NCBI GenBank assembly: GCA_944354265.1 | Contig: CALVPX010000008.1 | Location: 1-51,791, forward strand | Length of the DNA: 51,791 nt | Direction of reading: 5' to 3' | Source: an uncultured Clostridia bacterium | GTDB lineage: Bacteria > Bacillota > Clostridia > Christensenellales > Borkfalkiaceae | Shown here: positions 40,217-49,942 of the stretch, in pieces | Layout: the number at the start of each line of letters is the position of its first letter | Numbering within the stretch: the first letter of the stretch is position 1 | Translations under genes and position numbers: made by a program | Notes under the pieces: model-generated | What the model was told of the DNA's origin: nothing | What the model saw: only the letters and a program-made list of their open reading frames with translations | Database searches by the model: none

Positions 40217-41476
40217 ATGAGAAAACGTATTCTTTCACTTGTGGCTTGCGGCGTTCTCGCTGCAGCGAGCGTCGCCGGAATGGCGGCATGCACCCCTTCA
40301 GAAGAAGGCGGTGGCGGCGGTGGCGGCGGCACCGTAGAACTTACCGTTTGGGGACCGCAGGCTCAGCAGGATACCATTAAAGAGATGGTAGAACTCTTCA
40401 AGCAGGCCAACCCCGACACCACTTATGACATCGAAGTCGGCGTATGCTCCGAAGCCGACGCTTATGCAAATGTCAGCAAGGACCCTTCGGCCGCTGCAGA
40501 CGTCTATGCCTATGCAAACGACCAGATAGTCAACCTCGTCCGCGTCGGCGGTCTTGCAAGAGTTGGCGGTTCCAATGCCGAAGCTGTTGAAAACGATAAC
40601 GGCGAGGGCGCAGTCGCAGCCGCAACCTTCCAAGGCAACCTTTACGGCTATCCTTATGCCGCAGATAACGGCTACTTCATGTATTACGACAAGTCTGTCG
40701 TCTCCGAAGAGCAGGCTCAGACTCTTGAAGGCATCATCGAAGCTTGCGAAGCTGCCGGCAAGAGAATTGCATGGGCCATCGACGACTCATGGTACGTTGC
40801 AGGCATGTTCTTCACCTTCGATTGCGGCTATGAAGTAACTTACGATGCAGCCACCGGCGCAGAATCGAGCATAACCTGCACGTTCAACAATGCGGGCGGC
40901 ATCAAGGCTTCAAAGGCAATGAAGAAGTTAACCGAAAGCTCCTCCTTCGCAGGCAAGGGTACAAATAACGATACAATAATTGCAGGTTTCAATGATGGTA
41001 CAACTGCAGTAGCTGTAACCGGTACATGGAACGCAACCGCCATCGAAGATGCGCTCGGCGAAAACTATGCCGCTTGCAAGCTGCCCACAGTCACCGTCGA
41101 CGGCGAAACCAAACAGCTTTCCTCCTTCGCAGGTTATAAGATTTACGGCGTCAATCCCACATCCGACAACCTTGCAGAAGCTCATAAACTTGCTGCCTTC
41201 CTTGCAAGCGAAGACATGCAGGAACTGCGCTTCAAAGAGCACGCAATCGGCCCTACAAACAAGGTCGTTGCCGCTTCCGATGAAGTAGCTGCAAATGTAG
41301 CTTTGGCCGCACTTGCAGATCAGAACCAATACGCAGTCGCTCAGACGGCCGTTCCCACTAACTTCTGGGATCCCGTAAGGGGCTACGGCTTAGCTATCAT
41401 CGACGGTCTTGCTGAAAGCGAGTTCCAAGCTCAGCTCGATCAGATGGTCAGCCTCATAGTTAACACAGCACAGTAA
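40217..41476 (+). CDS. malE: Maltodextrin-type ABC solute-binding lipoprotein
   Basis: A 419-aa lipoprotein: basic start, hydrophobic segment, lipobox GMAAC with lipidated Cys near residue 25, then a run of eight glycines that tethers the binding domain. The mature part is a family 1 (MalE-like) sugar-binding protein (VELTVWGPQAQQDTIKEMVE, YGYPYAADNGYFMYYDKS, AVTGTWNATAIED). It captures oligosaccharides at the outer membrane face for MalFG. Codon use is shifted to forms such as CTT, GAA and GCA relative to the neighbours, suggesting high expression. GGAGG precedes the ATG. It is preceded by the structured leader and followed by a hairpin that may limit read-through to malF. Confidence 0.93.
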   Translation: MRKRILSLVACGVLAAASVAGMAACTPSEEGGGGGGGGTVELTVWGPQAQQDTIKEMVELFKQANPDTTYDIEVGVCSEADAYANVSKDPSAAADVYAYANDQIVNLVRVGGLARVGGSNAEAVENDNGEGAVAAATFQGNLYGYPYAADNGYFMYYDKSVVSEEQAQTLEGIIEACEAAGKRIAWAIDDSWYVAGMFFTFDCGYEVTYDAATGAESSITCTFNNAGGIKASKAMKKLTESSSFAGKGTNNDTIIAGFNDGTTAVAVTGTWNATAIEDALGENYAACKLPTVTVDGETKQLSSFAGYKIYGVNPTSDNLAEAHKLAAFLASEDMQELRFKEHAIGPTNKVVAASDEVAANVALAALADQNQYAVAQTAVPTNFWDPVRGYGLAIIDGLAESEFQAQLDQMVSLIVNTAQ

Positions 41477-41493
41477 TTTTAATAAAATTAAGC

Positions 41494-41539
41494 ATAATTT
41501 GGGGCGGCAAAGCTTGCCCCAAATTATCGCTTATTTTTT
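41494..41539 (+). terminator. Partial terminator or stabilising hairpin between malE and malF
   Basis: A 12-bp stem, ATAATTTGGGGC / GCCCCAAATTAT (41494-41505 and 41516-41527), then CGCTTATTTTTTA. The T-tract starts about four bases after the stem, so partial termination is likely, giving more malE than malFG message. Confidence 0.6.
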
Positions 41540-41559
41540 AAGACCTTAAGGAGGAGAAA

Positions 41560-43068
41560 ATGGTTGATTTAGAGTATCTTAAAAAATCTCCGTGGGAAAA
41601 GTTCGCCTTCAATTTTACCAACTATTTTAAAAAACTTCCCTCAAGATTGGCGGCGTTCTTCAAGTCCATTCCCAAACTCTTCGTCGCGCTTTGGCACAAA
41701 ATTTTAAGCATGTTCGGCCTGATAGGGCACGCTGCCAAAGAGGGCGATTGGAAGACAAGGCTTTCCTTCGGCATCATGGGCTTCGGTCAGGTAACGAGAA
41801 AGCAATATCTCCGCGGTATTCTTTACTTTATCTTCGAAGTCGTATTCATCTTTTACATGGTATTCTTCGGTTGGAAATACCTCGTAAAACTCGGCAGCCT
41901 CGGCGAAACCGCCATGATAGAAGTGTGGGACGAAGCTCAGGGCATATATGTGTACGAATTTTACGACAACAGCCTTTTAATACTGCTCTATTCCATTCTT
42001 ACGATATTGATTATGTGTGCATTTGTGTGCGCATGGTATCAGAACATAAAGGGCAGTATAACCGCACAGCAAATACTCGAGGCTAAACAGCACCTCGCCG
42101 ACACCAAGGACGACATTAAGGCCCTTGCAGATTCGGCCTATCACAAAACCCTTCTGTCCGTGCCCATGCTCGGACTTACGGTGTTCACGATACTGCCCAT
42201 CATCTTCATGATCTTTATCGCGTTCACCAATTACGACACTGTTCACATGCCCCCCAAGGAGCTGTTCAGTTGGGTTGGGTTAGAAAATTTTGTAACGCTC
42301 TTCGGCGGCGGCCTTTCGGCCAACAGCAAGGTGTTTGCCAACACGTTCGGCTCCGTCCTCCTGTGGACGATAATATGGGCGTTCTTCGCAACGTTTTCTA
42401 ACTATTTCCTCGGCATGATAGTCGCCCTCATGATCAACAAAAAGGGCATAAGGTTCAAAAAACTGTGGCGCACGATACTTGTAATAACCATTGCCGTGCC
42501 TCAGTTCGTCTCCCTCATGCTCATGTCGCAGCTGCTCGCCGATCAAGGTCTCATTAACAGACTGCTGCTTTCGTGGGGATGGATAGATGATCCCATACCA
42601 TTCCTCACCAACGGCAATGCGGCTAAAGCCACCATAATTATCGTCAACATTTGGGTAGGCATACCCTTCACCATGCTCATCTGCACGGGCATACTCATGA
42701 ACATCCCCGCCGACCTGTACGAATCGGCAAGGATAGACGGCGCAAGTCCCGTCGTCGCATATATGAAGATAACCCTTCCCTATATGCTTCACGTCACCAC
42801 GCCCTATCTCATCACACAGTTCATCGGCAACCTAAATAACTTCAACGTCATCTTCCTGTTATCGGGAGGCGAACCTATAAACAACAACCTGCAGTATGCG
42901 GGCGAAACCGACCTGCTCATAACATGGCTTTACAAGCTGACAGTCAATCAGCAACAGTATGGCATAGCGTCCGTCATCGGTCTCGTGACCTTCGTCATCG
43001 TTGCGGTATTCTCGCTCATACTGTATAACCGTTCGGGTTCTGTAAAGAACGAGGAGGAGTTCATGTAA
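41560..43068 (+). CDS. malF: Sugar ABC transporter permease MalF-like
   Basis: A 502-aa membrane protein. About 75 cytoplasmic residues (rich in Phe/Lys: FNFTNYFKKLPSRL) precede a first helix near 88-110, a second near 140-165 and the six-helix permease core from about 205. The conserved ATPase-contact EAA loop is ESARIDGASPVVAYMKI near residue 387. The long N-terminal part with two extra helices is typical of MalF-type maltodextrin permeases. It pairs with MalG and the solute-binding lipoprotein. The start is supported by TTAAGGAGGAG. Its last base is the first base of the malG start. Confidence 0.93.
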   Translation: MVDLEYLKKSPWEKFAFNFTNYFKKLPSRLAAFFKSIPKLFVALWHKILSMFGLIGHAAKEGDWKTRLSFGIMGFGQVTRKQYLRGILYFIFEVVFIFYMVFFGWKYLVKLGSLGETAMIEVWDEAQGIYVYEFYDNSLLILLYSILTILIMCAFVCAWYQNIKGSITAQQILEAKQHLADTKDDIKALADSAYHKTLLSVPMLGLTVFTILPIIFMIFIAFTNYDTVHMPPKELFSWVGLENFVTLFGGGLSANSKVFANTFGSVLLWTIIWAFFATFSNYFLGMIVALMINKKGIRFKKLWRTILVITIAVPQFVSLMLMSQLLADQGLINRLLLSWGWIDDPIPFLTNGNAAKATIIIVNIWVGIPFTMLICTGILMNIPADLYESARIDGASPVVAYMKITLPYMLHVTTPYLITQFIGNLNNFNVIFLLSGGEPINNNLQYAGETDLLITWLYKLTVNQQQYGIASVIGLVTFVIVAVFSLILYNRSGSVKNEEEFM

Positions 43069-43934
43069 TGGAAAACACCAAGACCAAAAAACTCCGCAGC
43101 AAAAAGGGCGCCGAGCGCACTGCCAATACCGTCATTTACATTGTGCTCATCGTCATTTCGGTCATTTGGCTGCTGCCCTTCTTCATTCTCATAATTCAGT
43201 CGCTCCGCGGCGAGCCGGGCATGTCCACAAGTTATTTCTTCCCCAAGACGTGGACGTTCGATAACTATGTAAGACTGTTCACTGAAACGCAGTTTTTAAC
43301 ATGGTACGGCAACACGCTGCTCGTGTCCGTCGTCGTCACCATCGTGCAGACGATAATCGTACTCATGACAAGCTATGCGCTCTCGCGCCTGCGCTTCAAA
43401 ATGAGAAAGCCCCTCATGAACTTAATGCTCATCTTGGGCATGTTCCCCGGCTTCCTCTCCATGACGGCCATTTACTTCATCTTAAAGGAAATGAGCCTCA
43501 CCCAAAGCCTGTTCGGCCTCATGCTCGTGTATACGGGCAGCTCGGCCATGGGTTACTACATCTGCAAGGGCTTCTTCGACACCATTCCCAAATCGCTTGA
43601 CGAAGCCGCCCGCATTGACGGTGCAAGCCGCCACACGGTGTTCATCAAAATAATTCTCCCTCTTGCAAAACCCATAATAATTTACACCATCCTTACCTCG
43701 TTCACCGCACCTTGGGGCGAATACATGTTCTCGTCCTTCCTCATGCTCGGCGACCCTTCAAAGTTCACAGTCGCCGTTGGCATGAAGGATTGGCTGAGCG
43801 AAGAAAACGTCAACCAATATTTCACGGTATTCTGCGCGGCGGCAGTCGTCGTCTCCATTCCCATCACGGCGCTGTTCATTTGGCTGCAGAAGTACTACGT
43901 CGAAGGCGTCACCGGCGGTTCGGTAAAGGGGTGA
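43068..43934 (+). CDS. malG: Sugar ABC transporter permease MalG-like
   Basis: A 288-aa protein with six predicted helices. The first is near 22-42 (IYIVLIVISVIWLLPFFILI), and the EAA loop is LDEAARIDGASRHTVFIKI near residue 180. The end, FIWLQKYYVEGVTGGSVKG, is the standard MalG-family terminus. Together with MalF it forms the membrane channel for maltodextrins. It overlaps malF by one base (TAATG), so translation is coupled, and it is followed 4 bp later by the amylase gene. Confidence 0.94.
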   Translation: MENTKTKKLRSKKGAERTANTVIYIVLIVISVIWLLPFFILIIQSLRGEPGMSTSYFFPKTWTFDNYVRLFTETQFLTWYGNTLLVSVVVTIVQTIIVLMTSYALSRLRFKMRKPLMNLMLILGMFPGFLSMTAIYFILKEMSLTQSLFGLMLVYTGSSAMGYYICKGFFDTIPKSLDEAARIDGASRHTVFIKIILPLAKPIIIYTILTSFTAPWGEYMFSSFLMLGDPSKFTVAVGMKDWLSEENVNQYFTVFCAAAVVVSIPITALFIWLQKYYVEGVTGGSVKG

Positions 43935-43938
43935 GCCT

Positions 43939-45471
43939 ATGCGCGGCAAAAAACTTTTGGCGCTTGCCGCAGCCGCGGTTACGGCGCTGTCGGCGGGAAT
44001 GTTTGCCCCCGCCTGCAGCACCCAAACGGGCGGTTTGCTCGAGGAAAATATTATCGACGACAAGTACGATAATTACTACGAAATTTTCGTCTATTCCTTT
44101 AACGATTCGGACGGCGACGGCATCGGCGATTTAAACGGCGTCACCCAAAAGCTCGACTATATCCGCGATATGGGTTATACGGGCATATGGCTCATGCCCA
44201 TTCACAAATCGCCAAGCTATCATAAGTACGACGTAACAGATTACCGCACCGTCGACGAACAGTACGGAACCATCGAGGACTATCAAAACCTCGTCTCCGC
44301 CGCGCACGAAAGAGGAATAAAGGTCATCATTGACCTCGTTTTGAACCACACGTCGACGCGCAACTCATGGTTCCTGCAGGCCGTTTCGGCAGTCACCAAC
44401 GGCACCGAAAGCCAATACTCCGATTGGTACAACTTTGTCGATACCCCCACGCAGGGCTATGCACAGTGGGGCGGCACGGACGTCTACTACGAGGCCCGCT
44501 TCGACAGCGGCATGCCCGATTTAAACCTCGACAATCCCGAAGTAAGGGAGGAGCTGTCCTCCGTAATGGAGTTTTGGCTGAACATGGGCACTGACGGCTT
44601 CCGCCTCGACGCCTGCACGAGTTACTATACCGACAGCATGTCAAAGAGCATAGCTTTCTGCGATTGGGTCAAGAAGGAGGCTGTCTCCTACAATCCCGAC
44701 GCCTACATAGTCGGCGAGGTATGGTCGGACATCGGCACGATATCGTCCTACTATTCGGGGTCGGATGCAGACAGTTTCTTCTGCTTCCCCGCGTCGCAGG
44801 CCTCAGGTTACGTCAATCAGACCCTGCTTTCGTTTACCCCGGCAGACTATTTTTGGAACAGTGTCAAAAACGTTGCCAACAGCGCGGGCGACGGCATAGC
44901 CGCGCCCTTCCTCGGCAATCACGACACGGGCAGAATAGCAGGCACTTTGTGGAGGCGGGCAGAGAGGGTAAAGTTTGCCTACGGGCTGCTCTCGATGTAT
45001 TCGGGCAACACGTTCACCTATTACGGCGACGAAATAGGCATGGTGGGCTCCGCCAACGACCCCGACAAGCGCATCGGCATGCTTTGGGACAACGAAGGAA
45101 CCAACCTCACCAATCCGCCCCCCGGTTCAACCACTCAGGAGTATGAGTTCGACGGCGTTGCCGAACAGCTCGCAGACGAAAATTCCATACTCAACTACTA
45201 TAAAAAATGCAATAACGCCCGCAACGCATTCCCCGCGCTCATGCGCGGTCAGGCGCAGAGGGTGGACTACTCTGACGAGTATATCCTCGCATTCACCAAA
45301 ACTTACGGCGATGAAACCATAACAGTCGTCATCAACTTTGCCGAAGAGCAAAAGACGGTCTCCGGCATAGCAGGCGACCTTGCCCAAACTTTGTGTGTAG
45401 AAGGCGAAATAACTCAACAATCGGGACAGCTTACAATGCCCTCGTATTCTATAGCTATTTTAAAAAATTGA
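43939..45471 (+). CDS. Extracellular alpha-amylase family lipoprotein (GH13)
   Basis: A 510-aa protein. The N-terminal signal ends in lipobox FAPAC, so the enzyme is anchored outside the membrane. GH13 barrel motifs are complete: YTGIWLMPI, DLVLNHTS (region I), GFRLDACTS (region II, nucleophile Asp near 223), YIVGEVW (region III, Glu near 260) and FLGNHDTGR (region IV). A C-terminal beta domain follows (ITVVINFAEEQKTVSG). It probably trims surface starch or dextrin into oligosaccharides for the adjacent transporter; whether it prefers alpha-1,4 bonds (amylase or neopullulanase type) cannot be told. It sits between malG and the ATPase gene in one probable operon. Confidence 0.92.
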   Translation: MRGKKLLALAAAAVTALSAGMFAPACSTQTGGLLEENIIDDKYDNYYEIFVYSFNDSDGDGIGDLNGVTQKLDYIRDMGYTGIWLMPIHKSPSYHKYDVTDYRTVDEQYGTIEDYQNLVSAAHERGIKVIIDLVLNHTSTRNSWFLQAVSAVTNGTESQYSDWYNFVDTPTQGYAQWGGTDVYYEARFDSGMPDLNLDNPEVREELSSVMEFWLNMGTDGFRLDACTSYYTDSMSKSIAFCDWVKKEAVSYNPDAYIVGEVWSDIGTISSYYSGSDADSFFCFPASQASGYVNQTLLSFTPADYFWNSVKNVANSAGDGIAAPFLGNHDTGRIAGTLWRRAERVKFAYGLLSMYSGNTFTYYGDEIGMVGSANDPDKRIGMLWDNEGTNLTNPPPGSTTQEYEFDGVAEQLADENSILNYYKKCNNARNAFPALMRGQAQRVDYSDEYILAFTKTYGDETITVVINFAEEQKTVSGIAGDLAQTLCVEGEITQQSGQLTMPSYSIAILKN

Positions 45472-45483
45472 TAAGGTGAGATT

Positions 45484-47385
45484 ATGGCAAGTTTAAGTTT
45501 AAAGCATATATACAAAGTTTACCCCAACGGCACCAAAGCGGTAAACGACTTCAACATGGAAATTGAAGATAAGGAGTTTATCGTCTTTGTCGGCCCTTCG
45601 GGATGCGGCAAGTCGACCACTCTCCGCATGATTGCCGGCCTCGAGGATATATCCGCGGGCGAACTCATGATAGGCGACCTCGTCGTCAACGACGTCGAGC
45701 CCAAGGACAGGGATATTGCAATGGTGTTCCAAAACTATGCGCTCTATCCTCACATGACGGTCTACGAAAACATAGCCTTCGGCTTAAGGCTGCGCAAACT
45801 TCCCAAGGATGAAATTCACCGCCGCGTAACCGAAGCCGCCGAAATCCTCGGCATTACCGAATATCTCGATAAAAAGCCCAAGGAGATGTCCGGCGGTCAG
45901 AGGCAGAGGGTCTCGCTCGGCCGTGCAATCGTCCGCGAACCCAAGGTCATGCTTCTCGACGAACCTCTGTCCAACCTCGACGCAAAGCTCAGAACGCAGA
46001 TGAGGAGCGAAATTTCCAAACTGCATGCCCGCCTCAACACAACGTTCATCTACGTCACCCACGATCAGGTAGAGGCCATGACCATGGGCACGAGAATTGT
46101 CGTCATGAAGAACGGCTACGTTCAGCAGATAGACACTCCCAAGAACCTCTACAACTACCCCGGCAACAAGTTCGTTGCAGGCTTCATCGGCACTCCGCAG
46201 ATGAACTTCTTCGAGGGTACCCTCTTAAAGAAGGGGGAGGAGGTGGAAATCAAATTCGCCTACTCCGACGCGGTCATCACCGTGCCCTATTCAATGCTCT
46301 ATAAAACCCGTCCCTCCTATCTCGACGGCAAGACTACCGTCTACATAGGCCTTCGCGCAGAGGACATCTCCCTCGACCCCGAAAAGGTCAAAAATTCTAA
46401 CGCGGTCGTCAAGGTGAGAATTTCCCACAAGGAAGAGCTCGGCAGCGAAACTCTCGTCTACGGCGACATAAACATGAGCGGCGACGGCTACAGCGAAAGC
46501 TCCACCCGCGTCATAATCAAGGACGAAAGCGACCGCGACTTCAAACCCGGCGAAGTGGTGGATGTCGCCCTCGACATGGAGCATGTGCACATGTACGACA
46601 AGGAGACCGAAGTTTCCATTCTGCCCCGCATTCCCGAATACAACTATCTGCCCTGCTCGGTCAAGGGCGGCGTGCTCAGCGTGCTGACGGCAAATATCAA
46701 GCTTCCCCCCGCAATATCCTGCCCCGACGGCGACGGCGAAATGCTCATTCCCACCGACGCCATAACGCTCGGCAACGGCAACGACGCAAAAGTCGTCTCC
46801 TGCGAGGAGATAAACGGCAAGTATCTCGCCGAACTTCTCGTCGGCGAAAGGCGCCTTTACGCCGTCGTTCCTCAGGCAATACAGCCGGGCAACGTAAGCT
46901 TCAAGTTTGACATCAAAAAGATATCCATCCTCCGCGACGGCAAGGAGATCATCTCCCCCATGAACGAAATGGTCGACCTCGACGGCATGTTCCTCAAGGA
47001 AAAATATGTCGGCGAACAGGAGGTCAACGGCAAGAAGAAAAAGGTCAAGGCCGTGCGCTTCGACTACGAAATCGGCGGAGCCAAGTTTACCGCCGACGAC
47101 GAGACAAGTCAGAAGCTCATCACGGTAATGGGGCTCAAGAATGCCTTCACAACGGCTCTCGTGTTTGAGTGCAGCGTTTACGACTTCATAGTCGGCGACA
47201 GCGGCATACCCGCAACCGTAGAAGACATAGTCGATTACGGAAGCGAAAAGTTCGTCCGCTGTTCAACGCCCTGCGGCACCGTTATGATCTATGCCGATAA
47301 AGATTACTCGGGCAAGATTTATATCTCTCCCGACTTCACCAAGACGGGCATAATCGAAAAGGACCGCGACATACGCATAATATGA
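45484..47385 (+). CDS. MalK/MsmK-type ABC ATPase with a long C-terminal extension
   Basis: A 633-aa protein; family members are about 360-380 aa. Residues 1-235 are a normal sugar ABC ATPase: Walker A GPSGCGKST near 37, Q-loop VFQNYALYPHMT, signature MSGGQRQRVSLGRA, Walker B VMLLDEPLSNLD and H-loop VTHDQ. Residues 236-375 are the usual TOBE regulatory domain (VYIGLRAEDISLDPE, VVDVALDMEHVHMYD). The extra 260 residues appear to contain two more TOBE/OB-like units, one around MLIPTDAITLGN to VSFKFDIKKISIL and one around IPATVEDIVDYG to GKIYISPDF, joined by a linker with NGKKKKVKAV. It should energise MalFG and perhaps other sugar transporters. It starts 12 bp after the amylase gene, with only a weak AAGGTG. 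Confidence 0.92.
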   Translation: MASLSLKHIYKVYPNGTKAVNDFNMEIEDKEFIVFVGPSGCGKSTTLRMIAGLEDISAGELMIGDLVVNDVEPKDRDIAMVFQNYALYPHMTVYENIAFGLRLRKLPKDEIHRRVTEAAEILGITEYLDKKPKEMSGGQRQRVSLGRAIVREPKVMLLDEPLSNLDAKLRTQMRSEISKLHARLNTTFIYVTHDQVEAMTMGTRIVVMKNGYVQQIDTPKNLYNYPGNKFVAGFIGTPQMNFFEGTLLKKGEEVEIKFAYSDAVITVPYSMLYKTRPSYLDGKTTVYIGLRAEDISLDPEKVKNSNAVVKVRISHKEELGSETLVYGDINMSGDGYSESSTRVIIKDESDRDFKPGEVVDVALDMEHVHMYDKETEVSILPRIPEYNYLPCSVKGGVLSVLTANIKLPPAISCPDGDGEMLIPTDAITLGNGNDAKVVSCEEINGKYLAELLVGERRLYAVVPQAIQPGNVSFKFDIKKISILRDGKEIISPMNEMVDLDGMFLKEKYVGEQEVNGKKKKVKAVRFDYEIGGAKFTADDETSQKLITVMGLKNAFTTALVFECSVYDFIVGDSGIPATVEDIVDYGSEKFVRCSTPCGTVMIYADKDYSGKIYISPDFTKTGIIEKDRDIRII

Positions 47386-47395
47386 TTTTTAACGA

Positions 47396-47428
47396 CCGCG
47401 GCACCGGCAACCGGTGCCGCGGATTTTT
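47396..47428 (+). terminator. Terminator of the maltodextrin operon
   Basis: A 12-bp stem, CCGCGGCACCGG / CCGGTGCCGCGG (47396-47407 and 47411-47422), with loop CAA, then ATTTTTG. Confidence 0.9.
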
Positions 47429-47517
47429 GTATAACGAAAATAGCCGATAAGAAAAAATATGGTAATCCGTTGGTAAGTCCCTTTGTGCAGAGTGGCGGGG
47501 ACAATTTCCATCATCGA

Positions 47518-47576
47518 GCCCCCCTTGTGTAAAGGGGGGGAACTAAAGGGGGGATTGTAGGCGCAAAGCGCCGTAG
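47518..47576 (+). repeat. CCCCCCTTGTGTAAAGGGG intergenic element
   Basis: Reads GCCCCCCTTGTGTAAAGG to GCGCAAAGCGCCGTAG. It is nearly identical to the forward copy at 13383-13440, including the trailing GGCGC...GCGCC hairpin. Confidence 0.85.
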
Positions 47577-47654
47577 ATAATAAAATGAAACAGTATCATC
47601 TGACTGTTGAAATGCGCAATATAAAATCTTTTTGCGGAATATTCAAGCTTGGGG

Positions 47655-47683
47655 TTGCAACATTTCAAACAATGTGGTATAGT
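47655..47683 (+). promoter_or_regulatory. uraA-upp promoter
   Basis: TTGCAA (47655-47660), 17 bp and TATAGT (47678-47683). The roughly 80-nt leader has a GCAA-loop hairpin (AACGGA-GCAA-TCCGTT) but no recognisable PyrR site or terminator. Confidence 0.65.
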
Positions 47684-47768
47684 AAAAGGGTCAAAGTCTT
47701 GCGCTTTTGATTTTTCGGGGAACAAACGGAGCAATCCGTTAAAATACACAAAAGAGAGGATGTTTACA

Positions 47769-49250
47769 ATGAAGTTGATTTACGGCGTAAAAGACAGACC
47801 CAAGCCCGGGCAGCTAATCCTGTTCGCACTGCAACAGCTCTTGGCCATACTTGCAGCGACGATAGCCGTCCCCATGATTATCGGCAACGGCATGTCCATC
47901 TCTGCGGCGCTGTTCGGCGCAGGCATAGGCACGATAGTCTATCTGCTCTTTACCAAATTCAAAAGCCCCGTTTTCCTCGGCAGTTCGTTCGCGTTCATAG
48001 GCTCCATGTCGGCGGCCTTCGCGGGCGCCACGTCGTCGTCCCTGCTCGGCCATTTCGGCCTCATAATCGGCGCCCTGTTTGCCGGTCTCGTCTATGTCAT
48101 TATCGCCGTCATCATCAAATTTATCGGCGTCAAGTGGATAGATAAGGTCATGCCCGCCGTCGTCATCGGCCCCACCGTCGCGCTCATCGGCCTGTCCCTT
48201 GCGGGCAGCGCAGTCGGCAACGTCGCAGGCAACGTGGTGGATGCAAGTACCGGCGCCTACCTCATGGATGTTCACGGCATAATCTGCCTCGTCTGCGGCC
48301 TCATAACCCTCGCCGTCACTATAGTCTGCTCCATATACGGCAAAAAATTGCTCAAAATGATTCCCTTCATCATCGGCATCCTTTCGGGTTACGTCGTTGC
48401 GGCAATCTTCACGGGATTCAGCTATATCGAAGGCGCCGAAGCGCTCAGAATAATCGACTTCACTCAGTTCAACCATATGGAGTGGTATCCCCAATTCACA
48501 TTCATGAAGTTGTTCGACGTCGACTTCTCTTCTGCAGACATCGGCGCATATATCGGAACTATCGCCGTGGCATATATCCCCGTCGCCTTTGTCGTGTTTG
48601 CCGAACACCTCGCCGATCATAAGAATATCTCTTCCATAATCGGAACCGACCTGTTAAAGGATCCCGGCCTGTCGAGGACGCTCCTCGGCGACGGCGTTGG
48701 CTCGATAGTTGGTGCATTTTTCGGCGGCTGCCCCAACACCACATACGGCGAATCCATCGGCTGCGTGGCCATCTCGGGCAACGCCTCGGTCATAACAATT
48801 TTTGTAACGGCGCTGTTGGCAATCGTTGCGTCGTTCATAGCTCCCTTTGTAACCTTCCTCGCAACCATTCCCGACTGTGTAATGGGCGGCGTCTGCATAG
48901 CTCTCTACGGCTTCATCGCCGTGTCCGGTCTCAAAATGATTCAGAAGGTCGACCTCAACGACAATAAAAATCTCTTTGTCGCCTCAGTCATTTTAATTGC
49001 GGGCGTCGGCGGAATGGCTCTGCAGTTCGGCAAGGTGACCGTCACTGCCATAGCCTGCGCGCTCATACTCGGCATTCTTGCAAACATACTCGTCAATATC
49101 CGCAGCCGCAAGAGCGGCAACGACGACCAACCTGCCGCCGATGACGGTCAGACCATAAGTAAAGACGAAAGCGATGGCGCGCCTTCGCCTTCGGAGCAAC
49201 CCGTCGACGACGCCGCACAGGCAAAGGAGGACACAAATGGAGCAGTATAA
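47769..49250 (+). CDS. uraA: Uracil permease (NCS2 family)
   Basis: About 493 aa from the chosen start at 47769 ([15 protein letters not shown]), which has AGAGAGG upstream and the family N-terminus; the frame is open earlier, but that part overlaps the promoter. NCS2 features: [16 protein letters not shown], the central glutamate motif [12 protein letters not shown] and [13 protein letters not shown], plus about 12-14 membrane segments. It imports uracil with protons. The C-terminal 50 residues are acidic and disordered ([17 protein letters not shown]) and longer than usual. The end overlaps the upp start by 14 bases. Confidence 0.94.
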   Translation: MKLIYGVKDRPKPGQLILFALQQLLAILAATIAVPMIIGNGMSISAALFGAGIGTIVYLLFTKFKSPVFLGSSFAFIGSMSAAFAGATSSSLLGHFGLIIGALFAGLVYVIIAVIIKFIGVKWIDKVMPAVVIGPTVALIGLSLAGSAVGNVAGNVVDASTGAYLMDVHGIICLVCGLITLAVTIVCSIYGKKLLKMIPFIIGILSGYVVAAIFTGFSYIEGAEALRIIDFTQFNHMEWYPQFTFMKLFDVDFSSADIGAYIGTIAVAYIPVAFVVFAEHLADHKNISSIIGTDLLKDPGLSRTLLGDGVGSIVGAFFGGCPNTTYGESIGCVAISGNASVITIFVTALLAIVASFIAPFVTFLATIPDCVMGGVCIALYGFIAVSGLKMIQKVDLNDNKNLFVASVILIAGVGGMALQFGKVTVTAIACALILGILANILVNIRSRKSGNDDQPAADDGQTISKDESDGAPSPSEQPVDDAAQAKEDTNGAV

Positions 49251-49875
49251 AAACGTCTTTATCTTTGACCACCCCCTCATCAAGCACAAGATATCCATTC
49301 TGCGCGACAAGAACACGAGCATGAAGGAATTCCGCGAGCTCATAGAGGAAATTACCACCATAATGACTTACGAAAGCATGAGCGACGTTGAACTCGTCCC
49401 CGTGCAGGTTGAAACTCCCTTGGAGGTGACCACCCAATACAGGGTGGCGGAGGACAGCATAGCCATTGTGCCCATTCTCCGCGCAGGCCTCGGCATGGTC
49501 AACGGCGTCCACAGGGTATTCCCCACGGCAAAAGTCGGCCACATAGGCATGTATCGCGACGAGGAAACTTTAGAGCCCCACGAATATTACTGCAAGCTCC
49601 CCGAGGGAATAGAAAATAAAACTGTCTTTCTCATCGACCCCATGCTCGCAACGGGCGGCTCCGCCTGCGATGCGCTCAACGCGCTGAAGAAGAGGGGCTG
49701 CAAAAAAATCAAGCTCATGTCTATAATAGCGGCTCCGCAGGGCATAAAGGCGGTGGCCGAAGCTCATCCCGACGTACCCGTCTATGTCTCCACGCTCGAC
49801 AGGGGCCTCAACGAACAGGGTTACATACTCCCCGGCCTCGGCGATGCAGGCGACAGGCTCTACGGCACTAAATAA
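49237..49875 (+). CDS. upp: Uracil phosphoribosyltransferase
   Basis: A 212-aa cytoplasmic enzyme converting uracil and PRPP to UMP. The start at 49237 ([18 protein letters not shown]) has AAAGGAGG upstream, inside uraA. The PRPP loop DPMLATGGS lies near residue 133, and the uracil-binding C-terminus reads [14 protein letters not shown]. Length and motifs are standard. Overlap with uraA couples uptake and salvage. A strong hairpin follows. Confidence 0.97.
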   Translation: MEQYKNVFIFDHPLIKHKISILRDKNTSMKEFRELIEEITTIMTYESMSDVELVPVQVETPLEVTTQYRVAEDSIAIVPILRAGLGMVNGVHRVFPTAKVGHIGMYRDEETLEPHEYYCKLPEGIENKTVFLIDPMLATGGSACDALNALKKRGCKKIKLMSIIAAPQGIKAVAEAHPDVPVYVSTLDRGLNEQGYILPGLGDAGDRLYGTK

Positions 49876-49904
49876 TATTAACATATCATATATTAATTTA
49901 AATT

Positions 49905-49936
49905 AGCCCCGCCGCGGAAAATTCCGCGGCGGGGCT
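49905..49936. terminator. Terminator between upp and the AraC gene
   Basis: A perfect 15-bp stem, AGCCCCGCCGCGGAA / TTCCGCGGCGGGGCT (49905-49919 and 49922-49936), between converging genes. It lacks a long T-tract on the + side. Confidence 0.7.
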
Positions 49937-49942
49937 AGCTGT

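Noticed and set aside
47684-47768. PyrR-type attenuator before uraA
   Set aside because: No PyrR-binding loop consensus and no terminator hairpin with a T-tract are present in the short leader.
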